5,524 nt of DNA from a bacterium (GTDB taxonomy: Bacteria; Cyanobacteriota; Vampirovibrionia; Obscuribacterales; Obscuribacteraceae): NCBI GenBank assembly GCA_030431355.1, contig JAUIJG010000355.1, positions 1 to 5,524 of the forward strand, read 5' to 3'. Position 1 is the first letter of the stretch, and every line of letters begins with the position of its first letter. The notes beneath the pieces are model-generated. The model did not search any database. It was not told where the DNA came from and was given only the letters and a program-made list of their open reading frames with translations. The translations under genes were made by a program, and so were the position numbers. Below, in pieces: positions 5,460-5,524 of this stretch.

Positions 5460-5489
5460 GTGGGAGAATTCCCACACTGTCCGCCCACA
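5460..5489. repeat. Inverted plus direct GTGGG motif cluster upstream of the hydrolase promoter
   Basis: GTGGGA and TCCCAC form a perfect 6-bp inverted repeat around GAAT (5460-5475). A further CCCACA at 5484-5489 repeats the right arm (5471-5476) 13 nt on. The cluster begins 8 nt upstream of the -35 hexamer, where activator or repressor sites often lie. As RNA it would be a 6-bp stem with a 4-nt loop, but no U-run follows it on either strand, so a terminator is unlikely. Confidence 0.35.
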
Positions 5490-5513
5490 TTTAATCTTTT
5501 CGGTGAAAACAGC

Positions 5514-5519
5514 TACAAT
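5514..5519 (+). promoter_or_regulatory. Possible -10 element of a divergent gene beyond the right edge
   Basis: TACAAT matches five of six -10 bases and faces out of the window. The hexamer 17 nt upstream (TTAATC) is a poor -35. No coding sequence is visible before the edge, so this is only a weak hint of a divergent transcript. Confidence 0.15.
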
Positions 5520-5524
5520 TACTG

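Overview
The window is gene-dense bacterial chromosomal DNA of balanced base composition. It carries six protein-coding genes. I found no rRNA, tRNA, CRISPR array, insertion sequence or prophage structure. No gene here fixes the taxon. Secreted TPR proteins, a matrixin-like protease with the HExxHxxGxxGHS spacing that I recall mainly from cyanobacterial and other environmental bacterial proteins, and moderate GC would fit a cyanobacteria-related heterotroph such as the Obscuribacterales/Melainabacteria. This is a low-confidence impression, not a call.

Layout. Positions 1-192 (minus): start of a small membrane protein gene that runs off the left edge. Positions 272-1753 (minus): secreted TPR protein with a C-terminal zinc metalloprotease domain. 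A 186-bp divergent intergenic region follows. Positions 1940-2296 and 2309-3406 (plus): a two-gene operon with an ArsC/Spx-type thioredoxin-fold protein and a GldA-type glycerol dehydrogenase. Positions 3554-4048 (plus): hypothetical protein with hydrophobic ends. Positions 4080-5312 (minus, convergent with the previous gene): a modular protein with a disordered N-terminal half and a C-terminal glucosaminidase/lysozyme-like domain. Positions 5313-5524: noncoding leader and promoter region.

How the genes fit together. They do not form one obvious pathway. The left and right thirds encode envelope or extracellular functions (membrane protein, secreted protease, peptidoglycan hydrolase, membrane-associated hypothetical). 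The central operon encodes cytosolic redox and carbon enzymes. The most interesting noncoding signals are a 7-4-7 direct repeat resembling a PhoB box, placed 10 bp before a -10-like hexamer upstream of the left-edge gene, and a second 7-4-7 direct repeat of different sequence in the divergent region. I see no convincing case for a wholly new multi-gene system.
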